Shown piece by piece: positions 23,142 to 31,400 of a DNA stretch of 37,325 nucleotides. The translations under genes and the position numbers were made by a program. This DNA comes from Deltaproteobacteria bacterium RIFOXYA12_FULL_61_11 (lineage in GTDB: Bacteria > Bdellovibrionota_F > JAHFAK01 > YA12-FULL-61-11). Every line of letters begins with the position of its first letter. Position 1 is the stretch's first letter. The stretch covers positions 8,650-45,974 of the forward strand of contig MGSU01000112.1 in assembly GCA_001799195.1 (NCBI GenBank), given 5' to 3'. The notes below the pieces were generated by a model. It ran no database searches. It was not told where the DNA came from and was given only the letters and a program-made list of their open reading frames with translations.

Positions 23142-24218
23142 ATGGCCAAGCTGTGTTTGGAAGCGATCGGAAAACACTTCGGAGAGGTCGAGGTCTTGCG
23201 GGACCTGTCCCTCGACATCTCGGATGGAGAATTCCACATCCTAGTCGGCCCCTCGGGGTGCGGGAAATCGACGATCCTTCGGCTCATCGCCGGCCTGGAG
23301 GAACTCGACTCCGGGAGGATCGTGATCGGTGACCGCGACGTCAGCACCGTACCGCCCAAGGATCGCGACATTGCCATGGTCTTCCAGAACTATGCCCTCT
23401 ACCCGCACATGAGCGTGGCCGACAACCTTGCCTTCGCCTTGAAACTGCGGAAGGTACCGCGTGCCGAGCGCGAACGCCGGGTCCACGACGTGGCCGAGAT
23501 CCTGGGCATAGAGGACCTGCTCGACCGAAAACCCAAGGCCCTCTCCGGCGGGCAGCGTCAACGCGTGGCCATGGGACGGGCCATCATCCGCGAACCCGCC
23601 GTGTTCCTCTTCGACGAGCCGCTCTCGAACCTGGATGCAAAACTGCGCGTCCAGATGCGGGCCGAGATCGGTCGGCTCCACCTCCGCCTATGCACGACCA
23701 CGGTCTACGTGACCCATGACCAAGTCGAGGCCATGACCCTGGGGCAACGCATCACGGTGCTCGACCGGGGGCGTATCCAACAGACAGGAACGCCCCTTGA
23801 ACTCTACGAACGCCCTGCCAACCGCTTCGTCGCCGGCTTTATCGGCCAGATGAACTTCTTGCCCGCTCGGATCGAGGAACAAAGTTTGTGTCTCGGCAAC
23901 GTGCGTCTACCGCTGGATCCAGCCACCGTCACCCAGAGGGGGAGTGGACGAGAAGTCCTGGTCGGTATCCGGCCCGAACACCTGGAACTCGTCCCCGAGA
24001 GCGGGTTGCCTGGCACCGTTGAGCTGATCGAGGCGCTGGGGGCCGAGACCTTCCTGCACCTCTCCACGCCCCTCGGTCCTACTCCGACGCCCCTGGTGGC
24101 GAGAGGTCCGGGCTCGACCTGCAAACACCTCGGCGAGAGAGTCTACGTGGCGCCCTGCGCCACGAAGATCCACCTCTTCGATCCCGAGGACGGCCGTTCG
24201 TTGCGGCTCCCTGGATGA
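23142..24218 (+). CDS. MalK/UgpC-type ABC transporter ATPase
   Basis: 358 residues. The nucleotide-binding domain has Walker A GPSGCGKST (37-45), Q-loop VFQNYALYPHM, signature LSGGQRQRVAMGRA (from 134), Walker B VFLFDEPLSNLDAKL (about 153) and the H-loop YVTHDQVEAMTLG. After about 240 comes the TOBE regulatory domain (VLVGIRPEHLEL), which marks the sugar/glycerol-phosphate importer class (MalK, UgpC, MsmX). No permease or binding-protein gene is nearby, so it may energise importers encoded elsewhere, as MsmX does. It starts 27 bp after dut and is probably in the same operon; its stop is 16 bp from the convergent fliW stop. Confidence 0.92.
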   Translation: MAKLCLEAIGKHFGEVEVLRDLSLDISDGEFHILVGPSGCGKSTILRLIAGLEELDSGRIVIGDRDVSTVPPKDRDIAMVFQNYALYPHMSVADNLAFALKLRKVPRAERERRVHDVAEILGIEDLLDRKPKALSGGQRQRVAMGRAIIREPAVFLFDEPLSNLDAKLRVQMRAEIGRLHLRLCTTTVYVTHDQVEAMTLGQRITVLDRGRIQQTGTPLELYERPANRFVAGFIGQMNFLPARIEEQSLCLGNVRLPLDPATVTQRGSGREVLVGIRPEHLELVPESGLPGTVELIEALGAETFLHLSTPLGPTPTPLVARGPGSTCKHLGERVYVAPCATKIHLFDPEDGRSLRLPG

Positions 24219-24234
24219 TCCGAAACGAACAGCT

Positions 24235-24726
24235 TCAGGGATGTTCTACTGCTTCGCGGGGGGCGCGCTCGGGCAGAGATTGTTCCTGCCCGGGTAACGG
24301 ATAGACCTGGTGCTGGGCCTGGAGATGGGGTTCGTCGCAGATGACCTGCACCGCCCGTTTGTTCCTGCCATTGAACACGATGGGAGCCTGGAGGTTGGCG
24401 GTGATGCGTTTGCCCCCCTCGTGCACGGAGAGGATGACCAGGGTAACGAGGGTCTCGTGGTCTTCCTGCTTGAGGTCGATGATCGGAAAGTAGTCCTCGC
24501 GTATCACGAACTCATAATCGGTGAAGAAGACCCGCGGCTCGGCCACCAGGAAAGCGAGCTCCGGAATACCGCTGGCTTGGAGCCAGCGCAAGGTCCCGTT
24601 CTTGTCGTGGTCGACGAGACAGTACTCCTTGACCCGAGAGAACCCGAGCAGCCCCCGGGGAAAGGTGACCAGATTGCTCTCATCGATCTCGATGGTACCG
24701 AACCTCGTCGTTTCAATCCTCTTCAT
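24235..24726 (-). CDS. fliW: Flagellar assembly factor FliW
   Basis: 163 residues. FliW binds CsrA (and flagellin in species studied), freeing flagellin mRNA from repression. Family features: TTRFGTIEIDESNLVTFPRGLLGF at the start in two parts, FLVAEPRVFFTDYEF, and the conserved late block ITANLQAPIVFNGRNKRAVQ. The last 20 or so residues (after VYPLPG) are a variable tail. The ATG at 24726 lies inside csrA, giving a 14-bp overlap. It is the last gene of the flagellar operon. Confidence 0.95.
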   Translation of the reverse strand: MKRIETTRFGTIEIDESNLVTFPRGLLGFSRVKEYCLVDHDKNGTLRWLQASGIPELAFLVAEPRVFFTDYEFVIREDYFPIIDLKQEDHETLVTLVILSVHEGGKRITANLQAPIVFNGRNKRAVQVICDEPHLQAQHQVYPLPGQEQSLPERAPREAVEHP

Positions 24727-25009
24727 GATCGCTTCCCTCCCGGTCCGGCCGCGACAACGAGGTCTTGGCGCTCTGCAGGCCGATCCCCGCGTAGACTTCC
24801 GCTGTTCTGGCCGCATCCAGGACATCGCTTTGGGAGGCCTGTTTGTTCTCCTCGACGATGCGCAGATACACCTCTTCGCGATAGATCGGTACGTTCGGCG
24901 GTGCGTCGATGGCCACCCGTACCCTATTCTTCCCGATATTGTGGATCCTGATCAGGATTTCGTGGTCGATCCTGATGCACTCTCCTTCCTTCCTGGTCAG
25001 TACAAGCAT
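24713..25009 (-). CDS. csrA: Carbon storage/translation regulator CsrA with C-terminal extension
   Basis: 98 residues. CsrA dimers bind GGA motifs in mRNA leaders and block translation. The canonical domain is clear: MLVLTRKEGECIRI, RVRVAIDAPPNVPIYREEVY. Family members are mostly 60-75 residues; here about 35 more follow (SDVLDAARTAEVYAGIG and a charged tail). Part of that tail is read from DNA that also encodes the start of FliW. In Gram-positive and some other bacteria FliW docks on a CsrA extension, so the tail may serve that contact (inference). The gene starts 59 bp after flgL. Confidence 0.95.
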   Translation of the reverse strand: MLVLTRKEGECIRIDHEILIRIHNIGKNRVRVAIDAPPNVPIYREEVYLRIVEENKQASQSDVLDAARTAEVYAGIGLQSAKTSLSRPDREGSDHEED

Positions 25010-25068
25010 GTCACCCCGTCCTGTGGTGGCTGTTCATCTTTTTCGAAAACGAACGCAACGTAGCAATA

Positions 25069-27279
25069 TCACCGAAGGAAATCAAGCAGGGAAGGTTGGA
25101 GGATCTTCGCGGTCGCGGCAAGAATGGTCTGGAACAGACTCTGCTGTTGAGCCAACATCGCCGCCGCTTCGATCATATCCGTATCCTCGAGGGCCGAGAT
25201 GCTCTCGAGGTGCTTGTCGCCCTCGTATTCCAGATTCTTCTTCGTCGTCTCAAGCGAGGCCATGCGCGAGCCGATCACGCCCCGCACCTGAATGACTTGG
25301 TTGAAGAAACGGTCCAGCTTCTCGAGGGAGTTCCCGAGGAAGTCGGGTTGGTGATACTGCTCTCCCTGGTAGAAACCCGTGGCCTCGGCGTTGGGACTGT
25401 CCACCGAGATATGAACGTCGATCCCCGGATCGGCGAGGAGGCAGATCCGCGTGCCGTCCTGGTTGACCGTGGCGGTGATACCTGCCGTCGGCGGCAAGGA
25501 ATCGTTGACGGCCTGGACGAGGTCGTCGAGATCTCCGATCACCCCACCGGGCAAGGTGGCCGAAGTGATGGGCTGGCCGTTGATCTGGAATTCCTGTCCC
25601 GACAGCGTGAGCGGGACCGCGGCGAGGTCGAACGCCTTGCTCCCCTCGACCTTCACCGTTCCCTCCTCACGCAGACCATAGATGATCCCGTTGATCGTGT
25701 CGTAGATATTGACCCCGTCCTTGAGCCCGACCCCGGTGAACAATTCTTCTCCATTGGAGTTGATCTTCACCGTCGCGCTGAGATTTCGCACCACCGAGAT
25801 CAGCCCATCGGTGAAGCCGAGCCCGTCGAGCGCCTGATTGGGCACGGTCTCCTGGAAATAGAATCCGGTGCCGTTGATGGCCTGGTACTTGACCACTCCC
25901 TCGGTGAGACCGCCGATCCTCGCGCCGGTCGCGCTGGCTTCGACCAACATGTCCCGACCGGTCCGATCGATCAGCACTGCCCCGTCACCGGCTTGGTTCA
26001 GCACAGCGCTGACCCCCGTCTGGTCGGTATAGGCATTGATCGTGGCCAGGAGCTCGGCAAGCGTTGAGGTGGTCGCGGGCGCGACCGGCGGACCGCCCCC
26101 GCCTGAGAGGATGCTCACCCCGTTGATGGTCAGGTCCCCGGCGGCGAGGGTGTCTCCCGCGACCATACCGGCAGTCCCCAACTCACCGTTGACGTGGGAG
26201 TAAGCGTTCAACTTGACCGTCGAACGCCAGACCTGATCCCCCAGCGAGTCGCACCCGGCGATCGCCCTGCCCGCGGCCGAACCTTCCAGGGTGATATTGC
26301 GCCCATCATACGCGCTGAGCACCAGCTTGTTCCCCTGAGCCGAGGCCACCACGCCGTGCGTTCCCGTGCTCTCGTTCACCAGGTTGATCAAGTCGTTGAT
26401 ATTGTCCACCCGGCCGACGAGGTTGACCCCGTTGAGGCGCAGGTCCGCACCACCGGTAAGGCTCGCGGTGAGAACCCCGGTGCGGTATTCGTCGGGCAGA
26501 TCGACCTTGTTCGGCTCGACCGAGGCCACTACCCCGGTCGCGATAGATTGCCGGTTCAGGGCGGCGGCGACCGCAATTGCGCTGTTGTTTTCGTCCCCAT
26601 ACGCTGCGTAGGAGCTGGCGTCGACCATGTCCGCGGGATCGAGGGCCACGCCGTTGAGGAGGACTCCGCCCGGCAGGATATCGACCAGGGCCCCCGGGGG
26701 CGCCGAAGCCGGCACGCCGCTGCGTTCGATGAACGCGTCCTGGGTTTTATCGCTCACCAGGACCTTGATCTCCCCATCATTGCCGTTGTAAATCACCGGC
26801 GCCTGATAATTGACGTCTTCGGGGATGAGGGAGAAGGGCTGCACATCCGTACGATAGCCGCCGAAGATGAACTTGCCCTCGAAGCGGGTATTGCCCATCT
26901 CGACAATCTGCTTCCGGAGCGTGCGAATCTCCTCAATGATCATGGTCTTGTCATTCGTGTTCAAGATCCCGGAGTTCGCTTGGAGAGTCAGCTCCTTGAG
27001 CCGCATCACCGAGTTCTCGATCGCTTGCAGGGTATTCTCGGTGATCGAGAGCTGAGAACGACCGGTCTCGATGTTCTTCTGGTACTGGTCGGCCGCGATC
27101 ACCTGATTGCGGAGGGAGAACACGCGGTACCACTCCAAGGGTCCGTCGGAAGGCCGGTGGATCTTCTTGCCGGTGGAAATATTCTGTTGGATCTTGTCGA
27201 GATCCGTCCGCGCCTTGCCGATGGAATTCATCGCCCGCAGGTAACTGGAGGAGAAGGTCACGTTATAGAGTGTGGCCAT
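25069..27279 (-). CDS. flgL: Flagellar hook-filament junction protein FlgL, greatly enlarged
   Basis: 736 residues, more than twice the 300-or-so of enteric FlgL. The conserved flagellin-like ends are present: N-terminal DKIQQNISTGKKIHRPSDGP, QLSITENTLQAIENSVMRLK, FEGKFIFGGYRTD; C-terminal SALEDTDMIEAAAMLAQQQS and LQPSLLDFLR. Between them lie about 500 extra residues with at least four Flagellin_IN-type motifs: LLNGVALDP, LRLNGVNLVG, LTINGVSILS and FQINGQPITS. These should form surface-exposed outer domains at the hook-filament junction. Alternatively it is a flagellin paralogue, but its place after flgK argues for FlgL. It starts 6 bp after flgK. Confidence 0.92.
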   Translation of the reverse strand: MATLYNVTFSSSYLRAMNSIGKARTDLDKIQQNISTGKKIHRPSDGPLEWYRVFSLRNQVIAADQYQKNIETGRSQLSITENTLQAIENSVMRLKELTLQANSGILNTNDKTMIIEEIRTLRKQIVEMGNTRFEGKFIFGGYRTDVQPFSLIPEDVNYQAPVIYNGNDGEIKVLVSDKTQDAFIERSGVPASAPPGALVDILPGGVLLNGVALDPADMVDASSYAAYGDENNSAIAVAAALNRQSIATGVVASVEPNKVDLPDEYRTGVLTASLTGGADLRLNGVNLVGRVDNINDLINLVNESTGTHGVVASAQGNKLVLSAYDGRNITLEGSAAGRAIAGCDSLGDQVWRSTVKLNAYSHVNGELGTAGMVAGDTLAAGDLTINGVSILSGGGGPPVAPATTSTLAELLATINAYTDQTGVSAVLNQAGDGAVLIDRTGRDMLVEASATGARIGGLTEGVVKYQAINGTGFYFQETVPNQALDGLGFTDGLISVVRNLSATVKINSNGEELFTGVGLKDGVNIYDTINGIIYGLREEGTVKVEGSKAFDLAAVPLTLSGQEFQINGQPITSATLPGGVIGDLDDLVQAVNDSLPPTAGITATVNQDGTRICLLADPGIDVHISVDSPNAEATGFYQGEQYHQPDFLGNSLEKLDRFFNQVIQVRGVIGSRMASLETTKKNLEYEGDKHLESISALEDTDMIEAAAMLAQQQSLFQTILAATAKILQPSLLDFLR

Positions 27280-27285
27280 GATACG

Positions 27286-28692
27286 TCACCCAAGATTGAC
27301 TATGAGTTCTAGGAGTTCGGCGGAAACATTGATCACCCGCGCGCAGGCCTCGAAGGCCTTCTGGTAGATCATCAACTTGGTCGCCTCCTCGTCGATGCTG
27401 ACACCGGATTCGCCCTGCCGCCGCACTTCCAGTTGCGTGTAGAAATCACTATGTATCTGGTGATCGGTATACACTCCGCGGGCATCGAGACCGATCTTCT
27501 CGAGCAAGGTCCCGTACGCCGAGATAAAGGTTTGGTCATTGAGGCCGCTGATGGTCTTGTTGGCCATGTCCGCCAGGGCTACCGCGACCTCGTTGTTGTA
27601 CGGGATCTCGTCGGGGTCGCTGGACGAGGCGATGCGGATCGGGTTGTCGGCCAACTGCGGGTTGATGCTGATGTTGGCCGCTGCCATGGACCGCTCCTCG
27701 GCCGAGGAACCGATGGCGTTGAAGAAATCCCGGCCCGCGATACCGTCGAGGCCGACTCCCTGTTGGTGTACCCGGTTGACTTCTTGTACCAGGGTATAGG
27801 CGAGGTGGTTGAGTTGGTCGAGGTAGTCGGGGATGAACTTGTCCCTGACGTCCATCAAACCCTTGAAGCGCCCCTCGACGATCCGGTCGGTGACGTCGAC
27901 CCCGACCCCGCCGCGGTCCGAGGCGATGAACATCCTGATGTTGCCCATGTTGTCGACCCGGGCCTCGAAGCGGGAAACCTCGTTGTTGGTCACGACCGAG
28001 GTGTTGCCGATGAGGACCTGGAAATCGTGTTCGTTCTCGATGATATCGGTGTTGACCATCTCGGAGATCTTCCGGATGGTGTTGGTCCGCTCGTCGTAGA
28101 GCTCGTTGACCGGCGTCCCGGTGCCTTCGTAGCGGCGGATCTTCTCGTTGATCTCGGACAGGGTCGTGAGGTGGATGTTGAGATCGTCGATCAGGGCGCT
28201 GGCCTCTTTGTTGGTATCCGCGGCTAGATCGCGCAACCACTTGTCCACGCGTTGGAACTCCTGTCCGAGACGCTCGGTCTGGATGACCACGTTGTAGCGC
28301 TCGTTGAGGTTGGCAGGATTCGACGCCATCGAACTGACGGAGTTGAAGAAGCTGTTCAGGGCGAAGGCCAACCCGGCGTCCTCGGTCTCCTGGAAGGCAT
28401 CCTCGACATACCCGAGGAACTTCTTCTCTTCTTCGAGGGTTCCCAGATGCTCAGAGGTCTGGGTCATTTGGTTCTCGGTGAACCTGTTGAAATCTCTAAC
28501 TATATCGTCAACACAAACGCCATAGCCGGAGCCCGGCCCGCCGCCGGGGTTCGGAGCGAACATGACCCGCTGCTTGGTGTAACCCTCGGTGTTCATGTTG
28601 GCGATGTTGGCACCGGTCACCTCGAGCGCCTTGCGGTTGGCTCGAATGCCGGACAACCCGGTGTTCATCGTGGTAAGGATGCCGCTGCTCAT
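27286..28692 (-). CDS. flgK: Flagellar hook-associated protein FlgK
   Basis: 468 residues; it forms the first junction ring between hook and filament and is exported by the flagellar type III system. The N-terminal rod/hook signature TTMNTGLSGIRANRKALEVT with ANIANMNTEGYTKQRV is clear, and the C-terminus carries the heptad-rich EATKLMIYQKAFEACARVIN and VSAELLELIVNLG. The middle region includes FFNSVSSMASNPANLNERY, common in FlgK. It starts one base after the flgN stop and is followed by flgL. Confidence 0.95.
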   Translation of the reverse strand: MSSGILTTMNTGLSGIRANRKALEVTGANIANMNTEGYTKQRVMFAPNPGGGPGSGYGVCVDDIVRDFNRFTENQMTQTSEHLGTLEEEKKFLGYVEDAFQETEDAGLAFALNSFFNSVSSMASNPANLNERYNVVIQTERLGQEFQRVDKWLRDLAADTNKEASALIDDLNIHLTTLSEINEKIRRYEGTGTPVNELYDERTNTIRKISEMVNTDIIENEHDFQVLIGNTSVVTNNEVSRFEARVDNMGNIRMFIASDRGGVGVDVTDRIVEGRFKGLMDVRDKFIPDYLDQLNHLAYTLVQEVNRVHQQGVGLDGIAGRDFFNAIGSSAEERSMAAANISINPQLADNPIRIASSSDPDEIPYNNEVAVALADMANKTISGLNDQTFISAYGTLLEKIGLDARGVYTDHQIHSDFYTQLEVRRQGESGVSIDEEATKLMIYQKAFEACARVINVSAELLELIVNLG

Positions 28693-28693
28693 A

Positions 28694-29191
28694 TCACACG
28701 TCCATATGCATGACGCTACCGGTCAGCTTCCTGGGGGACAGCCCCCCCTTGCCCGTGTAGGTCGTGGTACGATTGTGCCGTTCGAGGGAGCGCCGCGATT
28801 GTTCTAGGCTGCGCAGGGTCAGACCGGCCAAGCCACCGTTGAGGGTATTCAGTTCGCTCACCGTCTGGACCAAGGACCGCATGGTGGACTGGAGCGCACG
28901 GACCCTCGAAGCCAGGGGTTCAGCCATGAGTTCGGCCAACCTAGTCATGGTGAACGTGGAACTCTCTTGAGAAAAACTCTCGGCCAACCGCGCAACCAGG
29001 GTCTTGCGGCTTTCCTCGAGGACGGCCAACCGTACGATGACCTGCTCTTTCTCTCCCGCGAGCACACGCAAGCGCTCGACCTCCATGCCGACCATGCGTT
29101 CTCGCTCTTCCTGCAGCAAGGCCAGGAGGTGCTTGTAATGGTCGAGTTGCCGCTGCAACACGACGATCAATTCCCCGCTCACGTCATCCAC
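28694..29191 (-). CDS. flgN: FlgN-like export chaperone
   Basis: 165 residues, almost wholly helical. FlgN binds FlgK and FlgL in the cytoplasm and delivers them to the export gate. Family features are weak at sequence level but fit: an N-terminal helix with repeated Leu/Glu (LLALLQEERERMVGMEVERL), then KEQVIVRLAVLEESRKTLV and a C-terminal helix ending SLEQSRRSLERHNRTTTYTG. Position between flgM and flgK supports the call. The start is GTG, with AGGGAG 6 bp upstream. Confidence 0.85.
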   Translation of the reverse strand: MDDVSGELIVVLQRQLDHYKHLLALLQEERERMVGMEVERLRVLAGEKEQVIVRLAVLEESRKTLVARLAESFSQESSTFTMTRLAELMAEPLASRVRALQSTMRSLVQTVSELNTLNGGLAGLTLRSLEQSRRSLERHNRTTTYTGKGGLSPRKLTGSVMHMDV

Positions 29192-29209
29192 GATGATCTC
29201 CCTCTTGCC

Positions 29210-29509
29210 TCAGCGGCCCTCGAGAAGTTTCTCGGCGAGGAGGGCGGTATCCACCCGGTACTCGCCCGCTGCAAGGCGTTGGCGGAGCGAGGCCACGAGG
29301 TCGTCCCTGACCTCCGCGACGCCCTTCGCCTTGGCCTTCAATTGCTCGAACAACCTCACATCGTCGGAGAGGCTGACCTCGTCGGTCGGCAGGACCCTCT
29401 CCCCGGATTTTCCCCCGCCGATCCCTCCCTCGGCCTTGCGAACCCTCGCGGCGGCTCCGCCGTGCTGTGTCGTCAGGTCGTGCGTCTGGATGTGCTCGAG
29501 CAACTTCAT
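29210..29509 (-). CDS. flgM: Anti-sigma-28 factor FlgM
   Basis: 99 residues. FlgM holds sigma-28 (FliA) until the hook is complete and is then exported. The N-terminal half is disordered and Gly-rich (AAARVRKAEGGIGGGKSGER). The sigma-binding half reads DEVSLSDDVRLFEQL, VRDDLVASLRQRLAAGEYRV, DTALLAEKLLEG, the standard FlgM pattern. The ATG at 29509 has AGGTG 8 bp upstream; a GTG 6 bp earlier is too close to it. Its presence implies sigma-28 control of late genes such as flagellin elsewhere in the genome. Confidence 0.9.
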   Translation of the reverse strand: MKLLEHIQTHDLTTQHGGAAARVRKAEGGIGGGKSGERVLPTDEVSLSDDVRLFEQLKAKAKGVAEVRDDLVASLRQRLAAGEYRVDTALLAEKLLEGR

Positions 29510-29516
29510 CGCCACT

Positions 29517-30275
29517 TCACCTCTGCACCGTTACCTGCATCCCCAGGACCGTGCGGGGATCAACCGGGGCATCGGCCCGTCTCACCTCGAAGTGCAGGTG
29601 TGGACCAGTCGAACGGCCGCTCGAACCAACGGTCCCGAGCACCTGCCCCTGTTGCACCTCGTCGCCCTTGCCGACGAAGTTCTCCTTATTGTGGGCATAG
29701 ACCGTGCGCACGTCATCCCCGTGTTCGACGATGATCATTCTCCCGTAGCCCTCCCGTTCACCCGCGAAGACGACCCGGCCGGACAAGGCCGCCCGGATCG
29801 GAGTCCCCGCAGGAACAGCAAGGTCCATACCGTCATGGTGACGATCGCTCCCATCGAGGGGATCCACACGGGGCCCAAATTCCGAGGAAACCCTGCCGCG
29901 ACAAGGTAGTTGAGTTTTCTCGGAACACCCGCCGCGCAGCATTCCCAGGTCCACGAACTGGCGGTAGATCATCTCGGCGAGCCCCTGCTCCCCGCCTATT
30001 GACAGGTTCTTGACGTATTCGCCGTCAAGCATGGAGGTGAAGACATCCTCCCCGTAGCTCTTGCCGAGGAACCCGTCGGACGGCATGGCCTGACGCATCG
30101 ATTTCATCATCATGCCATAGACCATCTGCTCGAACTCCTTGGCTGCCTTGCGCAACTCGGTGGCCTCGAGAGTACCTTCGGCGGCTCCTTCGCTATGCCG
30201 GGCCAGTCGGGTTTCCAACTCTTGCGACCGAGCCTGGCCGGCGAGGCTGTCGAACGAAGCGGCGTCGTGGATCAT
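29517..30275 (-). CDS. flgJ: FlgJ-type rod-binding protein fused to M23 endopeptidase
   Basis: 252 residues. Residues about 40-112 are the rod-binding domain (LRKAAKEFEQMVYGMMMKSM, DVFTSMLDGEYV, LAEMIYRQ). Residues about 125-245 are an M23/LytM peptidase: HDGMD gives His147 and Asp151, YAHN His195, and GPHLHFEV His226 and His228, so the zinc site is complete. Enteric FlgJ has a glucosaminidase (GH73) instead. It should cap the growing rod and open peptidoglycan by cutting cross-links. No signal peptide is seen, as expected for export through the rod. The ATG at 30275 is set by GAGGA overlapping the flgI stop. Confidence 0.93.
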   Translation of the reverse strand: MIHDAASFDSLAGQARSQELETRLARHSEGAAEGTLEATELRKAAKEFEQMVYGMMMKSMRQAMPSDGFLGKSYGEDVFTSMLDGEYVKNLSIGGEQGLAEMIYRQFVDLGMLRGGCSEKTQLPCRGRVSSEFGPRVDPLDGSDRHHDGMDLAVPAGTPIRAALSGRVVFAGEREGYGRMIIVEHGDDVRTVYAHNKENFVGKGDEVQQGQVLGTVGSSGRSTGPHLHFEVRRADAPVDPRTVLGMQVTVQR

Positions 30276-30285
30276 GCTCAGGTCC

Positions 30286-31383
30286 TCAGATGATTTCCAG
30301 ATCGGCCTGGAGAGCACCGGCGGCCTTGATCGACTGGAAGATAGCGATCATGTCCCTCGGACTCACGCCCAAGGCGTTGAGGGCTTTGACTACATCCCCG
30401 ATGGTCACGCCCATGGGGACGACCATGAGCTGGTTCTCGCTGCCCTCCTGCTCGACCTTGACCTGGGTGCTTTGCGTCACCGTCGTCTTTCCCTGGGCCA
30501 GGGGGTTGGGCTGCGAGACCTCCGGTTGCTCGGCGATGGAAATGGTCAGGTTACCGTGGGAAATCGCGATCGTGCTGATCCGCACGTTCTCACCGATGAT
30601 CAACGTCCCGGTGCGCTCGTTGAGCACGACCTTGGCCATAGCATCCGGCGTGACGTCGAGGTTCTCGATCCGCGCCACCAACTCCACGACCTTCTGGAAA
30701 TAGGTTTCCGGCACGTTGATGGCGATAGAACCCGAATCCTTAGCCAGAGCCACCCCGAGTTCCACCGAACCATTGATCACGTCGGCGACGCGCTTGATCG
30801 TGGTGAAGTCCGGAACATTGAGGACCAGTTCGAGGGATTTCCGGTCATTGAAATCGAAGGACACTTCGCGTTCGATGACCCCCCCATTGGTGATCTTACC
30901 CACGGTAACGTGGTTCCGCTGCGTCATGGTGTTGGCGCCGCCAGCTCCATATCCGCCGACCAACACCGGCCCCTGGGCAATACCATAGATCTTCTGGTTC
31001 GGCCCCTTGAGCGGCGTGAGCACCAGGGTTCCGCCTTGCAAGCTGCGGGCATCGCCGATCGACGAAACGAGGACATCGACCTTGCTGCCGATCTTGGCGA
31101 ACGGAGGCAGTTTGGCGGTAACCAGCACCGCAGCGACGTTCCGCACCTTCACCAGCGCGGGATCGACTCCGATGCCGAGTTTGCCGAGCATGCTGGTCAA
31201 AGACTGCACGGTGAACTCGGTCTGTTCGCGATCCCCGGTGCCGTTGAGACCGACCACCAACCCATAGCCGATAAGCTCGTTGACCCTCACCCCCTTGAAG
31301 GCGGAGATGTCCTTGATCCGGACCGCCCCTGCCGTGGAACCGAGGAGGATGGCGAGCACCAGTGTACAGACGAACCTCTTCAT
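30286..31383 (-). CDS. flgI: Flagellar P-ring protein FlgI
   Basis: 365 residues. FlgI assembles the periplasmic bushing ring around the rod. The signal peptide (FVCTLVLAILLGSTAGA) leads into VRIKDISAFKGVRVNELIGY and GLVVGLNGTGD, the family signature; later blocks GSKVDVLVSSIGDARSLQGG and LTPLKGPN are intact, as is the C-terminal FQSIKAAGALQADLEII. The ATG at 31383 has AGGAGGAGC upstream. It lies 17 bp after flgH. Confidence 0.97.
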   Translation of the reverse strand: MKRFVCTLVLAILLGSTAGAVRIKDISAFKGVRVNELIGYGLVVGLNGTGDREQTEFTVQSLTSMLGKLGIGVDPALVKVRNVAAVLVTAKLPPFAKIGSKVDVLVSSIGDARSLQGGTLVLTPLKGPNQKIYGIAQGPVLVGGYGAGGANTMTQRNHVTVGKITNGGVIEREVSFDFNDRKSLELVLNVPDFTTIKRVADVINGSVELGVALAKDSGSIAINVPETYFQKVVELVARIENLDVTPDAMAKVVLNERTGTLIIGENVRISTIAISHGNLTISIAEQPEVSQPNPLAQGKTTVTQSTQVKVEQEGSENQLMVVPMGVTIGDVVKALNALGVSPRDMIAIFQSIKAAGALQADLEII

Positions 31384-31400
31384 CGTAGAGCTCCTCCTGA

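Noticed and set aside
26194-27312. Rightward frame of 372 codons opposite flgL
   Set aside because: Antisense of the conserved FlgL N-terminus; no ribosome site and no family features.
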